From Melastoma dodecandrum (Eukaryota > Streptophyta > Magnoliopsida > Myrtales > Melastomataceae), in contig JARUPY010000107.1 of the NCBI GenBank assembly GCA_029817715.1, positions 62,001-126,000 of the forward strand: DNA of 64,000 bases. Direction: 5' to 3'. The position numbers and the translations under genes are program-made. Each line of letters begins with the position of its first letter. Within the stretch, counting starts at the first letter, position 1. Positions 1-10,260 of this stretch are shown here, piece by piece. Below the pieces are notes generated by a model that was not told the DNA's origin, did not search any database, and saw only the letters and a list, made by a program, of their open reading frames with translations.

Positions 1-1046
1 TTATGTCCAGAGTGAACGCGTCGCTTTGGGGAACTAGGTGGGAAACTATTTCTGGGATACAATCGCTTCCTCTTTTGGCCTTGTATCCTGAAGCCTTTTG
101 GGCTAAGTCGTTAGCGATGGTATTTTCCCCTCGACCTACAAAGAGGAAAGTGATCGCTTCAAATCGCTCGACTAGCTTGCGGGCGACTTGATGATAGGGT
201 GTGAGTTTCTCTTGGCATATAAAAGTACCATTCATCTGATTAATCACCAGTTGAGAGTCCCCCATCACTATGGCTTTCTTGGCTCCCAAGGTTAATAGTT
301 CCTTAAGGAGCGTGATCAAAGCTTCATATTCAGTCGCATTGTTGGTGTGAATTGCCGTCAAGCGATACGCTAGACGAACATCTTTCCCTAGTGGTGAAAG
401 TATACGAAGTACCTACGCCGGGTTTTGCTGAAGATCCATCAAACCAACCCTGCCAGATGTCCTCAAGGGATTCTCCTTGGTCGATTGATACAGATGGATC
501 GTGAATCACCAAGAAGTCAGCTAGAGCCTGTCCATTCACCGATTGTTGGGATTTGAATCGTAGATCATACGCGGATAGCACTAAACTCCATTTGCTAATT
601 CTCCCAATCAGTAGGGGACTTTCGAAAAAATACTTTATGACTGGAGACTTGGTAATGACATGAACCTCTTGAGATCCAATATAATGTCTTAGCTTAGTGA
701 CAGTATAAAAAACTGACAGCCATAACTTTTCCTTAATTGTATAGCGTTTTTCTGTAGCGGTTAGTTGTCTTGACAAATAGTAGACCGCTCTCTCAGTTTT
801 GTCTTCCGCTTCTTGGGCTAACATGGCTCCGATGACTGATTCAGTCGCTACCACATAAAGCAGGTAAGGCTTTCCTACCCGAGGAGGGGCAAGTACAGGC
901 GGCTTCATTAAATACTCCTTTAAGCCTTCAAATGCTTTCTGGTATTCGTCGCTCCACACAAAGTTTCCCTTTGCCTTTAGTAAAGTCGAGAAGACTTCTG
1001 TTCGTCCAGCGACGTTACCAATAAATCGCCTGAGATAATTGACCCT
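1..1046 (-). pseudogene. RNase H plus second (archaeal-type) RNase H of the Tat element
   Basis: From about 1046 to 480 the frame encodes the ordinary Ty3 RNase H (YLLYVVATESVIGAMLAQE ... LWLSVFYTVTKLRHYIG). A second RNase H starts at WFDGSSAKPGVG (about 450-410). Between about 425 and 395 the frame shifts by one base. The conserved NNATEYEALI and GDSQLVINQ motifs of the second domain then appear in the new frame and run to the window edge. This duplicated RNase H is diagnostic for the Tat lineage. The integrase would follow to the left of position 1. Confidence 0.88.
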
Positions 1047-1048
1047 TC

Positions 1049-2137
1049 CTAAAAAGCCTGTAACTGCTTCTTATTACTCGGAGGGTTCAATCTTTGAATG
1101 GCGTTCACTTTGTTCTGGTCGACTTCTATACCACGTTGATGAACTAGGAACCCTAGGAAATGTCCTGCTCTTACTCCAAAAGCACATTTGAGAGGGTTTA
1201 GTTTGAGCTGGTGCTTTCTCATCTGCATGAAAGCATTCCTAAGATCATTACTATGCGACCTCTCGTCTTTTGATTTGACCACTATATCATCTATGTATAC
1301 CTCGACTGTTTTGGCAATCGAAGCATCAAAAATGGCGTTCATGGCTCGTTGGTAGGTTGCACCAGCGTTTTTAAGCCCAAACGGCATGACTACCCACTCG
1401 AAAATGCCTAAGGGACATCTGAACGCGGTTTTATGGATATCTTCCTCAGCCAAGAAAATTTGGTTATATCCTGAGAAACCATCCATGAATGACATAATTT
1501 GGTGCCCTGCAGTCTTATCGACTAAGTCGTTTGCAATGGGCATGGGATATTCATCCTTTGGAGTAGCACGATTCAGGTCTCTGAAGTCGATGCAGACTCT
1601 AATCTTGCCATTCTTTTTTATGACAGGGACTATGCTGGATATCCACTCGGTGTACCTCGATGTTCTTATATACCCAGCTTTAAAAAGCTTCTTGACTTCT
1701 TCGAATACTGCCTGAGTGACTTCATGAGTCATTCTCCTTGGTGCCTGTTGGACTGGCTTAAATCCTGCTTTGATTGGCAACTTATGTTCTACAAGTCGGC
1801 GATCTAGGCCAGGCATTTCAGTATAGTCCCAGGCGAAACAGTCCTTGAATTCTTCAAGAGTAGCCTTGATAGAATTGAAAAGTTCTTTATTCATTGAAGA
1901 ACTAACGAAAACGACCCGAGGGCTAGATTCCTCGCCTAAATTGATACTTACAAACGGGTCACACGGCATCATAAGTGACTCGCGACCCTGGACACCGCTT
2001 AAGTCGGTATCAATGGACTTAGATGAACTAGCCTCAGCATTTACATTGCTTATTTGGCAACCTAATTTCCTAGACTTCCTAAAATACTCCTGTAGTCGCT
2101 GAAGGATATCAGCGACTGCAGCCTCTTCCTTCGTCAC
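1049..2137 (-). CDS. Reverse transcriptase of the Tat element
   Basis: A 362-residue block containing the Ty3-type reverse transcriptase. Visible motifs in order are CIDFRDLNRATPKDEYPMP, FMDGFSGYNQI, MPFGLKNAGATYQRAM and the catalytic YIDDIVVKS, followed by the thumb/connection segment ending LNPPSNKKQLQAF. The enzyme would copy element RNA into DNA in virus-like particles. The frame breaks at 1048 inside a run of five T (minus strand), and the connection continues in the next frame as RNase H. The catalytic aspartates are all present. Confidence 0.95.
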   Translation of the reverse strand: MTKEEAAVADILQRLQEYFRKSRKLGCQISNVNAEASSSKSIDTDLSGVQGRESLMMPCDPFVSINLGEESSPRVVFVSSSMNKELFNSIKATLEEFKDCFAWDYTEMPGLDRRLVEHKLPIKAGFKPVQQAPRRMTHEVTQAVFEEVKKLFKAGYIRTSRYTEWISSIVPVIKKNGKIRVCIDFRDLNRATPKDEYPMPIANDLVDKTAGHQIMSFMDGFSGYNQIFLAEEDIHKTAFRCPLGIFEWVVMPFGLKNAGATYQRAMNAIFDASIAKTVEVYIDDIVVKSKDERSHSNDLRNAFMQMRKHQLKLNPLKCAFGVRAGHFLGFLVHQRGIEVDQNKVNAIQRLNPPSNKKQLQAF

Positions 2138-3222
2138 TGTCCATACAACCCTTCGTGCAGGAGTCTGTCGGGCTCCAACTCCGTCGCAGCACTTTCCTGG
2201 CTCTTAGGCGCCTCCCCCTTGTCGCCATTAGGACTGTTGTCTGTCTCGCCTCCATCCCTGGTCGGGACTACTTCCTGCAGGACCTCATCTATGTCCTTGT
2301 CCGTGAAGTCGGGCCCCCATCCTGTCGGCACGATTGCTCCCTCATCAGGCTTGGGGTGAGAGGTGCCATAGCTCACAATGAAGTCGAACTTCCCGGAGGG
2401 TTCACCTAGGGGTCCGACAGTAGGGTCTCCTAGCTTGTAGCGTTCATCCAGGGTGAGGTCCTTGACCGTCTTGCATGTTTCTGCATGTAAAATGCCCTTG
2501 TCACAACAGGAGTATTTATCAGCCCTGATAGTCTCTATTCCAGAGTCAAGCCATAAAATCAACTCCCTATGCAAAGTCGATGGGATCGCGGCGGCTTTGT
2601 GAAGCCAATCGCGCCCCAAAAGCGCATTAAACGAAGAGGCTATGTCGATTACGAAGAAAGCAGTTTCCTGCTCTTGTCTTCCAACGCCTAAATGCACAGA
2701 GCATATCCCCAGGCATTCGGACTTCCTCCCATTAAAGCCACTTACAGCCACGTCGGTTCGCACCAACTCGCTAGGCTTGTACCCAAGTAGTCTAAACTTG
2801 GTGAGTGGGAGAACATTGACGGTGGCGCCGTTGTCTATTAAGACTCGACCCACCAAAACACCGTCAAAGGTGGCTGCGATGTATAACGAGTGCATGTGCT
2901 GTTTCATGCGATCCGATGGTTTCCTCAGCCAGTGCAGAGGGAAGCCAGATGGAAAAGAAGTTACCTTAGAGTCCAAGGTTTTACCTTTCGGCGCCTCCGA
3001 CTTGTCGTTGCAGGCGAATTCCGCCGGAAAGGTGAGAGCGTTACAGCTCACGAGGGGCCCTTGATCTGCATTGAAGTTGCAGGGCCTGTCTCCTCGTAGA
3101 GGAGTGTAGTCGAAGCTTGAGCCCGGGTTTTCCGAGTAATCAGTAGACTCGACCCTTTCAGGCTCCGCGACTTGTTTCCCTACGGCTTGGTCCCCTTTCG
3201 AGGGTGGCATCGCAGGGGTCAT
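2134..3222 (-). CDS. Aspartic protease region of the Tat element
   Basis: A 362-residue open frame. The retropepsin-like core is near residues 120-205: VLIDNGATVNVLP carries the catalytic Asp in the D-N-G-A form usual in Tat elements, and a later FNALLGRDWLH motif marks the C-terminal half of the fold. The protease would release Gag and Pol products. The frame ends at 2134 and the reverse transcriptase frame takes over within four bases, in the -1 register. This is either a decay frameshift or a junction of the polyprotein. The start shown is only the first in-frame Met; the domain probably continues from the gag polyprotein. Confidence 0.87.
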   Translation of the reverse strand: MTPAMPPSKGDQAVGKQVAEPERVESTDYSENPGSSFDYTPLRGDRPCNFNADQGPLVSCNALTFPAEFACNDKSEAPKGKTLDSKVTSFPSGFPLHWLRKPSDRMKQHMHSLYIAATFDGVLVGRVLIDNGATVNVLPLTKFRLLGYKPSELVRTDVAVSGFNGRKSECLGICSVHLGVGRQEQETAFFVIDIASSFNALLGRDWLHKAAAIPSTLHRELILWLDSGIETIRADKYSCCDKGILHAETCKTVKDLTLDERYKLGDPTVGPLGEPSGKFDFIVSYGTSHPKPDEGAIVPTGWGPDFTDKDIDEVLQEVVPTRDGGETDNSPNGDKGEAPKSQESAATELEPDRLLHEGLYGQ

Positions 3223-3309
3223 CCTAGGCCTTTTTTGGGCGCGACTTAGGCGTCTTTCCTTTCTCTTTTGAGCCCTTAAGGGGGGCGCAACCTTCCTTTC
3301 TACTTTCTG

Positions 3310-6019
3310 TCATTGAGACGAAGGGTTAAGGGCCTTGACGAATTTTGGTTTCTTAGAACCAAAAGGGAGTCGGCTTACCTCCACGAATCTGCCGTCGACT
3401 GGGTCATATCCCACCTGTACTGGAGTATTTTCTGGTCTAGTCGGGGAAGGTTTGCCAGGGTTCGAATTACCTGTACCCTCGGGGCGGACCGCTTTTACCA
3501 GCATCTCCCCTTTTGCGGACAAGTCGACTAGCCGCAAGAAATAGTTGACGCAGCATGCTGTGCAGAGCTGGGTAATAAGTATCCGATTGTGGGCGATCAG
3601 CTTGCATTTCTGGCACAGTAGCTTCTCGTCCAGGAATTGGGCGATAGGAGGTCCCCTCCGCAATTCCTGGGGGTCGACTGTCTCTGACGCATATCGAGGC
3701 CTGCGACTTGCAGCCTGTTGGGGTCGGTCTACTCCCTTATACTCTTCCATAGGTCTTATCTCCTTGACAGGGGTAGTCCTAGTGTATCCTTGCTTGACGA
3801 CTTTCTGCCCAGACGAGTCTATAAACTCAAGTCGCCGTGCCGGGCGTTCCGTACCCCGGGCGGCTGCCTCTCCATTTCCCCTATGCCCCTGGGAACCTCC
3901 TCTTCCTCCTCGCGAAGCCAGTCGGCGATCCACACTAGGAGGACTTTTGAGGACGTGAGAAGGTCCTCGGGGGGTAGTCAGCGACATTGCTGCTTCCTCG
4001 AAAGGGGTCAGGTCATACCAGTCTTCTGTCTTACTGTCCAACAGGTACTTCTTAAATGTGTGGCATTGGTCCGTCGTGTGAGTGTCGTTCAGGTGCCAGT
4101 GGCAGAGCCACTTGTCCCTTCCCTTCGGTAGGATGAAAACCCCACGTTCAGCTAGTCGCTTCATCAGGGCATTAGCCACCAAGGTCTCGCCAGTTACTTG
4201 CAAATCCTGCGAGGGTATAGCAAAGTCGTTAATGACTTCTACAAAGTTAACCTCAGCGTCAAATATATCAAATGTATGAATGGCGACTTCGTCGCCAAAT
4301 GGATTATCATCCACCATGGCGACTTCATCGACTTCAGGAAAACAGAGCTCTTTAGACTCTATTAGATCCTGAATTATATTTCTAAAGGACAGGCAGTCCT
4401 TGGTAGTATGGGTGAAGGAACCATGCCATTTGCAGCAATTCCTACTTTTTTCCCTTTCTGTCTGAGGGACTCGATGACCAGGCTTAAGCCTTATCCTTTT
4501 CTTTTGATAAAGCCAGTCAAAAATGGCGTCGACTTTATCTGTGTCGAAGGAGTATTTCCTTTCCTCGGCGTTTTTCTGGGAGGCTTTAGCTTTAGAATTT
4601 TTCCTAGTTAAGGGGTCACATATAGTCGACTCTCCCTTAACAAACTCGGCTACGTCGACTTCATAAGTATTGACTTGGTAGGCTCGAGTCAGCTTGGCCT
4701 CTTCTGTTAGGAGCTGATAGTACTCAGTGGCTCTCCTTGCCAAATCATATAGATCGGCAAAGCGCTCCCCTTGTAGCTTTTTCCGGAAAGGGATGGACAA
4801 CGCGTTTAATGCGAGGAACAACTGGTCTTTCTCCGGTATGGGAGGCCTACACCGTAATAAGGCCTTTCTAAGTTTCATTAAAAACTGCCCCGGGTGTTCC
4901 CCATTAGCCTGCCTAAGGCGCATAACCTCAAACATCGACATGGGGGTATCGAGTCGAGCAAAGGTTTTAACAAACATGGACTGCATCTGAGTCCATGAAG
5001 CTACTGACCCCGACGGAAAACTTGCATACCAGGTAAAGGCATCCCCTGTTAATGAGTTCGGGAAGAGCTTTAGTTTCCAGAAGTCATTCCCGGCCGCCTC
5101 GCCAAGTTGATGAGTGAAGCGAGCAATATGCTCAAGTGGAGTCATTTCATCTTCGCCCGAAAAGCGAGTGAAGTCGGACACCCTATAACCTCTAGGTAAA
5201 AGGAAATCCCTATCAATGTACGCAGGATAAGGAGGCCTGTATAAACAGGTGTCATCTCGCCGAGCTATTCCGGGGACGACTTGCTCTATAACCTGAGTTA
5301 TGGCCTCTCTTAAGTCTGGGGGTACACTGCCTATCGGCCCCTGCCCTGCGAGTCGAGTTGGCCTTAACGGGCTATACGGAGGTCTTTCTCCCATTGTTTG
5401 ACTCGTTGGATCCCTTACATAAAATGAGGGCTCCTCACGATGATTATTACTCCGGGGTTCAGGCTCATAGGGATCTCGAACTGCGTCGACCATTGGCTCT
5501 TTTCCAGGGCGACGAGTCGGAATAAAATCCTCCCCCCGTTCTGTTTCCTCTTGGAGGTCTTCTGCCTCATTCCAATACGTATTCGCTGGTCGATTACGTG
5601 AAGAAGAGGGTCGACCAGGGGGAACCAGATTCCCGGTTTCAAAGAGAGCATTCGTCCTTATCTCAGATTGCTCGAAAGTCACATTACGTGGCCCTTGAGC
5701 AGTCCGACGAGCGTCTGCCATGAATGTAGACTCTTTCCTCGTTTCTCGGGCCAGAAAGACGCCCTATTAGAGTTTGGACATCGATTAGAATACCTTTCAT
5801 ATCAGTCAACTCCTGACGCACATCCCCCAATTCCTTGTGGAACTCCAGTCTCGAAATGAATTCGGACGGGGCATGTGAATAAAAAATGGACTGGTTTGTA
5901 GCTGCCTGGCCTCTTAGGGCTGGCGCTTCCGAGTCCATTCTCGGAGGAAGTTCCTGGTCGTCCCCATCTAAGGGATTCTGAGGCTCATGGCCAGTAGTAC
6001 TTCGAGTATTTCTCGGCAT
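3310..6019 (-). pseudogene. gag: gag of the Tat element (one frameshift)
   Basis: The capsid/nucleocapsid precursor starts at the ATG at 6019, just inside the primer site. It runs 111 residues, then continues in another frame as an 803-residue block (5721-3310). Because the two frames overlap, one small indel near 5740 is the simplest explanation. In the long block, residues about 180-290 form the retrotransposon gag domain (WKLKLFPNSLTGDAFTWY region). Two zinc-binding-like modules of the form CX2HX4HX4C follow near residues 430-443 and 540-553, and a basic Arg/Gly-rich stretch near 605-640. Doubling of this C-H-H-C module, in place of the usual CCHC knuckle, is notable. The downstream protease is in a further frame. 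Confidence 0.9.
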
Positions 6020-6046
6020 TTGAAACTAAGATTTTTTTTTTCTTTA

Positions 6047-6064
6047 CTCCCACTGTGGTCGCCA
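6047..6064 (-). other. Primer binding site of the Tat element
   Basis: Six bases inside the LTR end, the minus strand reads TGGCGACCACAGTGGGAG, the kind of tRNA-complementary site found in Tat/Ogre-type plant elements (often assigned to tRNA-Arg). The gag start codon follows at 6019. The tRNA assignment is from family knowledge, not checked against a tRNA sequence. Confidence 0.7.
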
Positions 6065-6070
6065 AAAACG

Positions 6071-7048
6071 TGTTCGCCTATAGAACGGATCACGTCGGAA
6101 ATATTTGGCAAAGGACTCACAGGAATTGGATTGTGGTCGCCAGTAAGAAGATGCACAATTTTATTGAAAATAGAATGCAAGTCTTACAATCTTGACGAAT
6201 TAAGAAAAATGGCTTACAGCCATAAAAATGAAAAGGGGGCAAGTGGTGACAACGATGTGGAATCCTGTGACGGCGGAGAACTTGTGACGAAGGTCTTGGA
6301 AGCTCGCTCCGTCGGTGGTGATCGCTGGCGGGAGGCTGTGACGAAGGCCCTACGAGCTCACTCCGTCGGTGGTGTCGCTGGCGGGAGGTTGACGGCAAAG
6401 GCCCTACGAGCTCACTCTGTCGGCGGAAGGGGAGTTTACCTATAAACCGGGTCAAGGTATCTAATTCCTAAGGTTGACGAACAAACTTCAGAGTTTTGGC
6501 TGTGTATGGTCGTGCCTTTGTTTTGAAAAATTCCTCTGCTATTTATAGAGGACTTGTACGTGTTTAACACGTAACAGATAGATCGTGTTGCAGATCGTGT
6601 TATAGACCGTGATCTCTAATATCGTGGGAGTGTTTCAACAACCTCCGTGATATATGGGATCACGTTCCTGGATATTAGGATCGGTTACGATCCTTAACAA
6701 ATGTGATTGAAAATAAATTTATTCCAACCTTGTCGACTTGTCTGGTCTGTACGGACTACGACCGACTTGGTCGACTTATCCAGAATTTCGTCGACTTTAC
6801 TCTACTAGTAGACTTAGCTATCGTTGAGTCATCTCGGTTGACTTTGATTACCATATTCCTTCGTTGTGAGTCGACCTAGTCGACTCCGTTCATAAGTCGA
6901 CCTAGTCGACTTCGTCGTGAGTCGACCTAGTCGACTTCGTCGTGAGTCGGCCTAGATGACTGTATCTTAGGCCGACTCGGAGTGTGACTTGAGGGATTAC
7001 TGGGTTTCTGTTCTAAGCCCAGGCCCAAAATTATTTGCCATGTCAACA
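6071..7048 (-). repeat. 5' LTR of the Tat element
   Basis: On the minus strand the LTR opens with TGTTGACATGG at 7048 and closes with GGCGAACA at 6071, giving TG...CA ends and about 978 bp. The right-hand target site would be AGTCC at 7049-7053; its partner is outside the window. Inside are GAGCTCACTCCGTCGG-type direct repeats (about 6300-6430) and a GTCGAC-rich array of about four 25-bp units (6861-6960). The exact boundary is inferred because the second LTR is not visible. Confidence 0.8.
6861..6960. repeat. 25-bp GTCGAC-containing tandem array within the LTR
   Basis: About four consecutive units of roughly 25 bp share the core GAGTCGACCTAGTCGACT. The middle two are nearly identical and the outer two have drifted. 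The array lies in the upstream part of the LTR (U3 in element orientation), where enhancer-like repeats are common. The GTCGAC core is itself a palindrome. Confidence 0.85.
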
Positions 7049-7173
7049 AGTCCTTGTATGAAAATTTTCATATTAAAATGACAAAAAGAGCTCCAACTTG
7101 TACTAAATCTACTTAGCCACAAAATTTAGTTGTCTACTATCATCTTAGCATTAGTTAGAGGAATCAAAACTCG

Positions 7174-7853
7174 GAGGATTGTAACAACACACCGCTGGTT
7201 TTTTAAAAATCTCCGTCAAATGCGGCTCTAGTTTACTAAATTACCAATTTACAGTCTCGCAATTCTCAACTGCATCACTCAAATACATAAAAGACGGAGT
7301 TATGAACCGCGACTTTGATGAAAGTGATGAAATACGTGGTTATCAGCCATTGAGATGATTTGTTTCACATAAAAACGGGATTAGAAACTTAAATTTTTTA
7401 TAACTTAAATAAGGGAAAGACGAGATTGGAACCGTCTCCCACTTTATTAAAAAAATTTGGATGGTGCGAGGAGTGTGGACAGGGAGAGGATGGGGTGCGG
7501 GGAGAGAGGGCGTGGGGTGGGGGGTGTGTGGGGGAGAACGGGATGGGGTTGGGGTAGGGAAGAAGGGGCAAGGAGTGTGGGTGCCTGAGCGAATTCTTTT
7601 AAAATTTTTTTAATAAATTCGTAGACACGATTCCAACCCCGTCTTTCCATGCCAAAGTTAAAAAAAAAATTATGTTCCAATGACAGGATTCTTAACCCCA
7701 TCTTTTTTTACGAATCATCTGACATAAATATGGGATTAATAACTGTATCTTTTACCACCTGGTTCACAGTCCCGTCTTTTTGATAATTTAGAAAATTAGA
7801 ACCGTATTTGACGAATTTTTAAAAAAAACTAACGCTTTTTTCGTACAAACCTC
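7174..7853. mobile_element. Non-autonomous MULE-like element with 10-bp target duplication
   Basis: Two ends form an inverted repeat of about 70 bp, starting GAGG(A/T)TTGTA at both sides and sharing the segment around TTTTTAAAAAT...CGTCAAATGCGG. The exact 10-mer TCAAAACTCG flanks the element on both sides (7164-7173 and 7854-7863). Target duplications of 9-10 bp are characteristic of Mutator-like elements. The roughly 540-bp interior is noncoding; it holds repeated GGGATTA/GAACCG-type motifs and a strand-asymmetric G-rich stretch (7465-7580). No transposase fragment is seen, so it would depend on another element. Confidence 0.82.
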
Positions 7854-7863
7854 TCAAAACTCG

Positions 7864-8216
7864 CGTGGTTCACGTATCAGAGTAAGCATGTCTAGTCGTT
7901 AGAATTAAGACAAGTTAAATTCTCCATTAGATTTCTTCCGCCTCTTCGCTTAGATATTAATTTTAATTCCGAATTATTAATCCCCTCGGTTGTTACAACT
8001 TTGCCCTTAAAGCCAAGTAGTTGCACTCGTTGCGTCGGTTCTTTCGACCAACGAGCTAACTTGTCTTGCACTCAGCGAGACACCTCAACTGGAGTCAAGT
8101 CGCGAAGGAGTGATTCTGTTTGCTATTAAGTATGATGTGAGTCGATAAAGGTTCAATTGAGCGGAAAGATCTAATTCGATTAAAAACCTAGTCAAGAGAA
8201 GTATTGCCAATTATTT
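7864..8216. other. Gene-free spacer, possibly the outer part of a decayed LTR
   Basis: No coding signal, RNA gene or clear repeat is visible. It precedes the promoter-bearing leader of the retroelement at 8220-10260, so it may be the start of that element's LTR, but I could not find an LTR boundary. Confidence 0.4.
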
Positions 8217-8219
8217 GAT

Positions 8220-8768
8220 CCCGCCGGTTGGGGGAATATTTTGTTTCCCTTTTTAGATATCGATATTTTCTTTCAATTAATAAAGATTATGCAAATATTT
8301 TCATATGATATATTAGGGACAAGAGAATATATGAATTGAGTTTTATTTTATTTTCAGGCAACACCTATATAAATGGTGCCTTGTAATCGTTTGAGGACAA
8401 ATTATCTTTGACCTTTTCTTATAAACCTTTTTGTTATACTGTGTGTCTTTCAAACCTTCCGAGTGTCGTTGAGTTTGAGTGTGTTAACCGGTGGTGGTGT
8501 TTATGTATCCTCCGTATTGTTTCTTACCCTCGTTACTATTCACGGTGGGGTGTTGTTGTATCCTTGGATTGTACGAGCCTATCGAGTCACTCTTGTCACG
8601 ATGGTGAAATCTATATTCGTGCTAGTTGTTTCCCAACCTATCTTTCATGTTACCTTACCGTTCGAGTTTCCGCTTCATGTTCCCCTATTTTTGTTAACCC
8701 CTACACATATATATACTTCCGATCATATTTCGTCACCCATCATCTCCGAATCATCTTGATATTAGAGC
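8220..8768 (+). repeat. Probable 5' LTR end and primer site of a decayed Ty3 element
   Basis: A TATA box (TATATAAA, 8366-8373) sits in an LTR-like sequence. Then comes TGATATTAGAGC at 8757-8768, which matches 10 of 12 bases of the initiator-tRNA-Met primer site TGGTATCAGAGC. The gag frame begins 49 bases later, at 8817, as expected for a 5' LTR/leader. The left LTR limit is unresolved. Confidence 0.55.
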
Positions 8769-8816
8769 ACAAGGTTGCCCGGAGACACGTTTATCATTGA
8801 CAGGAAGATATGTGGT

Positions 8817-10260
8817 ATGTCTTTGAGTGAAGCACACGCAGCTTGCTTAGAGCGACAAATTGAGGATCTTTAGCGCCAGCTTCAAGAACTGAGGACTACT
8901 AGAGTGCCATCGCCCCACAGTCAAGTAGACAATGATAATGAGATCTCGTGGAGAGAACAGACTCGAAGAGAGTCACCACCAGCGTACCATCGGCAAGAAC
9001 AGAGAGCCAAATCTATGAATGTCCAGATTCCAAAGTTTGAGGGTAACCTTGACCCTGAGGAGGAGTTTATCAACTGGATGCACACCGTCAAGTGCTCTTC
9101 GACTACAAGGAAGTGCCTGAAGATCAAATGGTTAAGATGACTTCTTTGAAGTTGAGGAAATATGCTAGCCTTTGGTGGGAGAGCGCCAATCAGCAGCGTC
9201 GAAGAGAAGGACAATAAAATCAGGATGTGGTCAAATATGAAGCGAGCCATGACCAAGAGATTTTTACCGGAGCACTATCGACGAGATTTGTATATCAAAT
9301 TGCAGTCGCTCCATAAAGTGTCGAGTGTGTCATCTTACACGAGGGAGTTCAAGCGACATTTACTCCAATGTGACGTTCAAGAAGCACATGAGCAAATGAT
9401 CGCCCGTTGCCTTCGAGGACTTAAAGCTCGTGATTGCAAATGTTCTCGACCTTCAACAATATTATACCTTCAACAGTGTTCAAGCATTTGCTCAAAAGAT
9501 TGAGTAGCAACAAGTAAGAAAGTCGAGTGTTCGCCCATTTGTGAAGGCTCTGGCTTTTAACAAATGGAGTAGTTCGCAATCGAGACTTCAGTCGACCATC
9601 TTGAGGAGAACTCCACCGACGACCTCAAGAATCAAAGTCAAATCGACGAAACGCGAGACCACTCGAAGATGTTTCAAGTGTCAAGGGATCAGACACATGG
9701 CTTCAAAGTGTCAATAAAAAGAAATGCAGTCGTCATGGAGTTGACTAATAGAGAAGAGGAGTTCGAAGAGGATCCAGCCCTATTGAGATACAAAGGAAGT
9801 AGAGGAGTATCCAAACGAAAGAGAATTATTAGTTGTCCGCAAGGCTTTGAGTGTGACACCATATCAAGAAGAGAAACAAAGGGAGAACATCTTCCACACT
9901 AGCAAGAATAAAGTTCCTCTCCTGATCGTTGACAACAGAAGTTGCACTAACGGGGCTTCGATAACGGTTATCGAGAAGCTCCAGCTACTAGTTGAATCAC
10001 ATCCTCATCCCTATCGACTTCAATGGCTCAGCAAGACAACGATGTTCCAGTGACACAACGAGCGTGAGTTCTCTTTTCGATTGGGAGGAGCTACAAGGAT
10101 GAAGTTATCTACGTTGTGATTCCAATGGGATGCATGTCACTTGTTTCTGGGAAGACTGTGGTAGTTTGATCCACGAGATCAGCACGATGGGTATCACAAT
10201 ACATATTCATCAACATAGGTGAGAAGATCACCCTAATGCCTTTGACCACTCAACCCATCG
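8817..10260 (+). pseudogene. gag-PR: Decayed gag-protease of a chromovirus-like Ty3/gypsy element
   Basis: Starting at ATG 8817, the frame encodes a gag N-terminus with an in-frame TAG at 8871. The capsid-type domain follows (IPKFEGNLDPEEEFINWMHTV, then KRFLPEHYRRDLYIKLQSL and YTREFKRHLLQCDV), spread over two frames. A CCHC zinc knuckle (CFKCQGIRHMASKC) is at about 9670-9715. The protease region follows, from RENIFHTS through VDNRSCTNGASITV (the active-site area, changed from the usual DGGS), to WDACHLFLG and GEKITLMPL near 10250. Several frame changes and stops make it non-functional. It ends abruptly against a minus-strand element. Confidence 0.8.

Larger units (their letters stand above)
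1..7048 (-). mobile_element. Tat-lineage Ty3/gypsy retrotransposon, 3' part cut by window edge
   Basis: An LTR retrotransposon read right to left: 5' LTR, primer binding site, gag, aspartic protease, reverse transcriptase, RNase H and the start of a second, plant-type RNase H. Integrase and 3' LTR lie beyond position 1. Two RNase H domains in series are the hallmark of the plant Tat lineage, and the primer site (starting TGGCGACC on the minus strand) also fits that group. Coding blocks are long (up to 803 residues without a stop), so the insertion looks young. However, the frame changes near 5740, between 3310 and 3222, at 2135, near 1048 and near 410. It is therefore probably not autonomous, although a programmed shift at one of these points cannot be excluded. 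Confidence 0.93.

Noticed and set aside
6117..6455. 112-residue frame with repeated SELVGPSSQ units
   Set aside because: It lies inside the LTR and simply reads the LTR's direct repeats.
6861..6960. CRISPR-like array
   Set aside because: Units are contiguous without unique spacers, and the DNA is a plant nuclear LTR.
8408..8800. Two overlapping 98-130 residue open frames
   Set aside because: They lie in LTR/leader sequence before a primer site and show no family motif.
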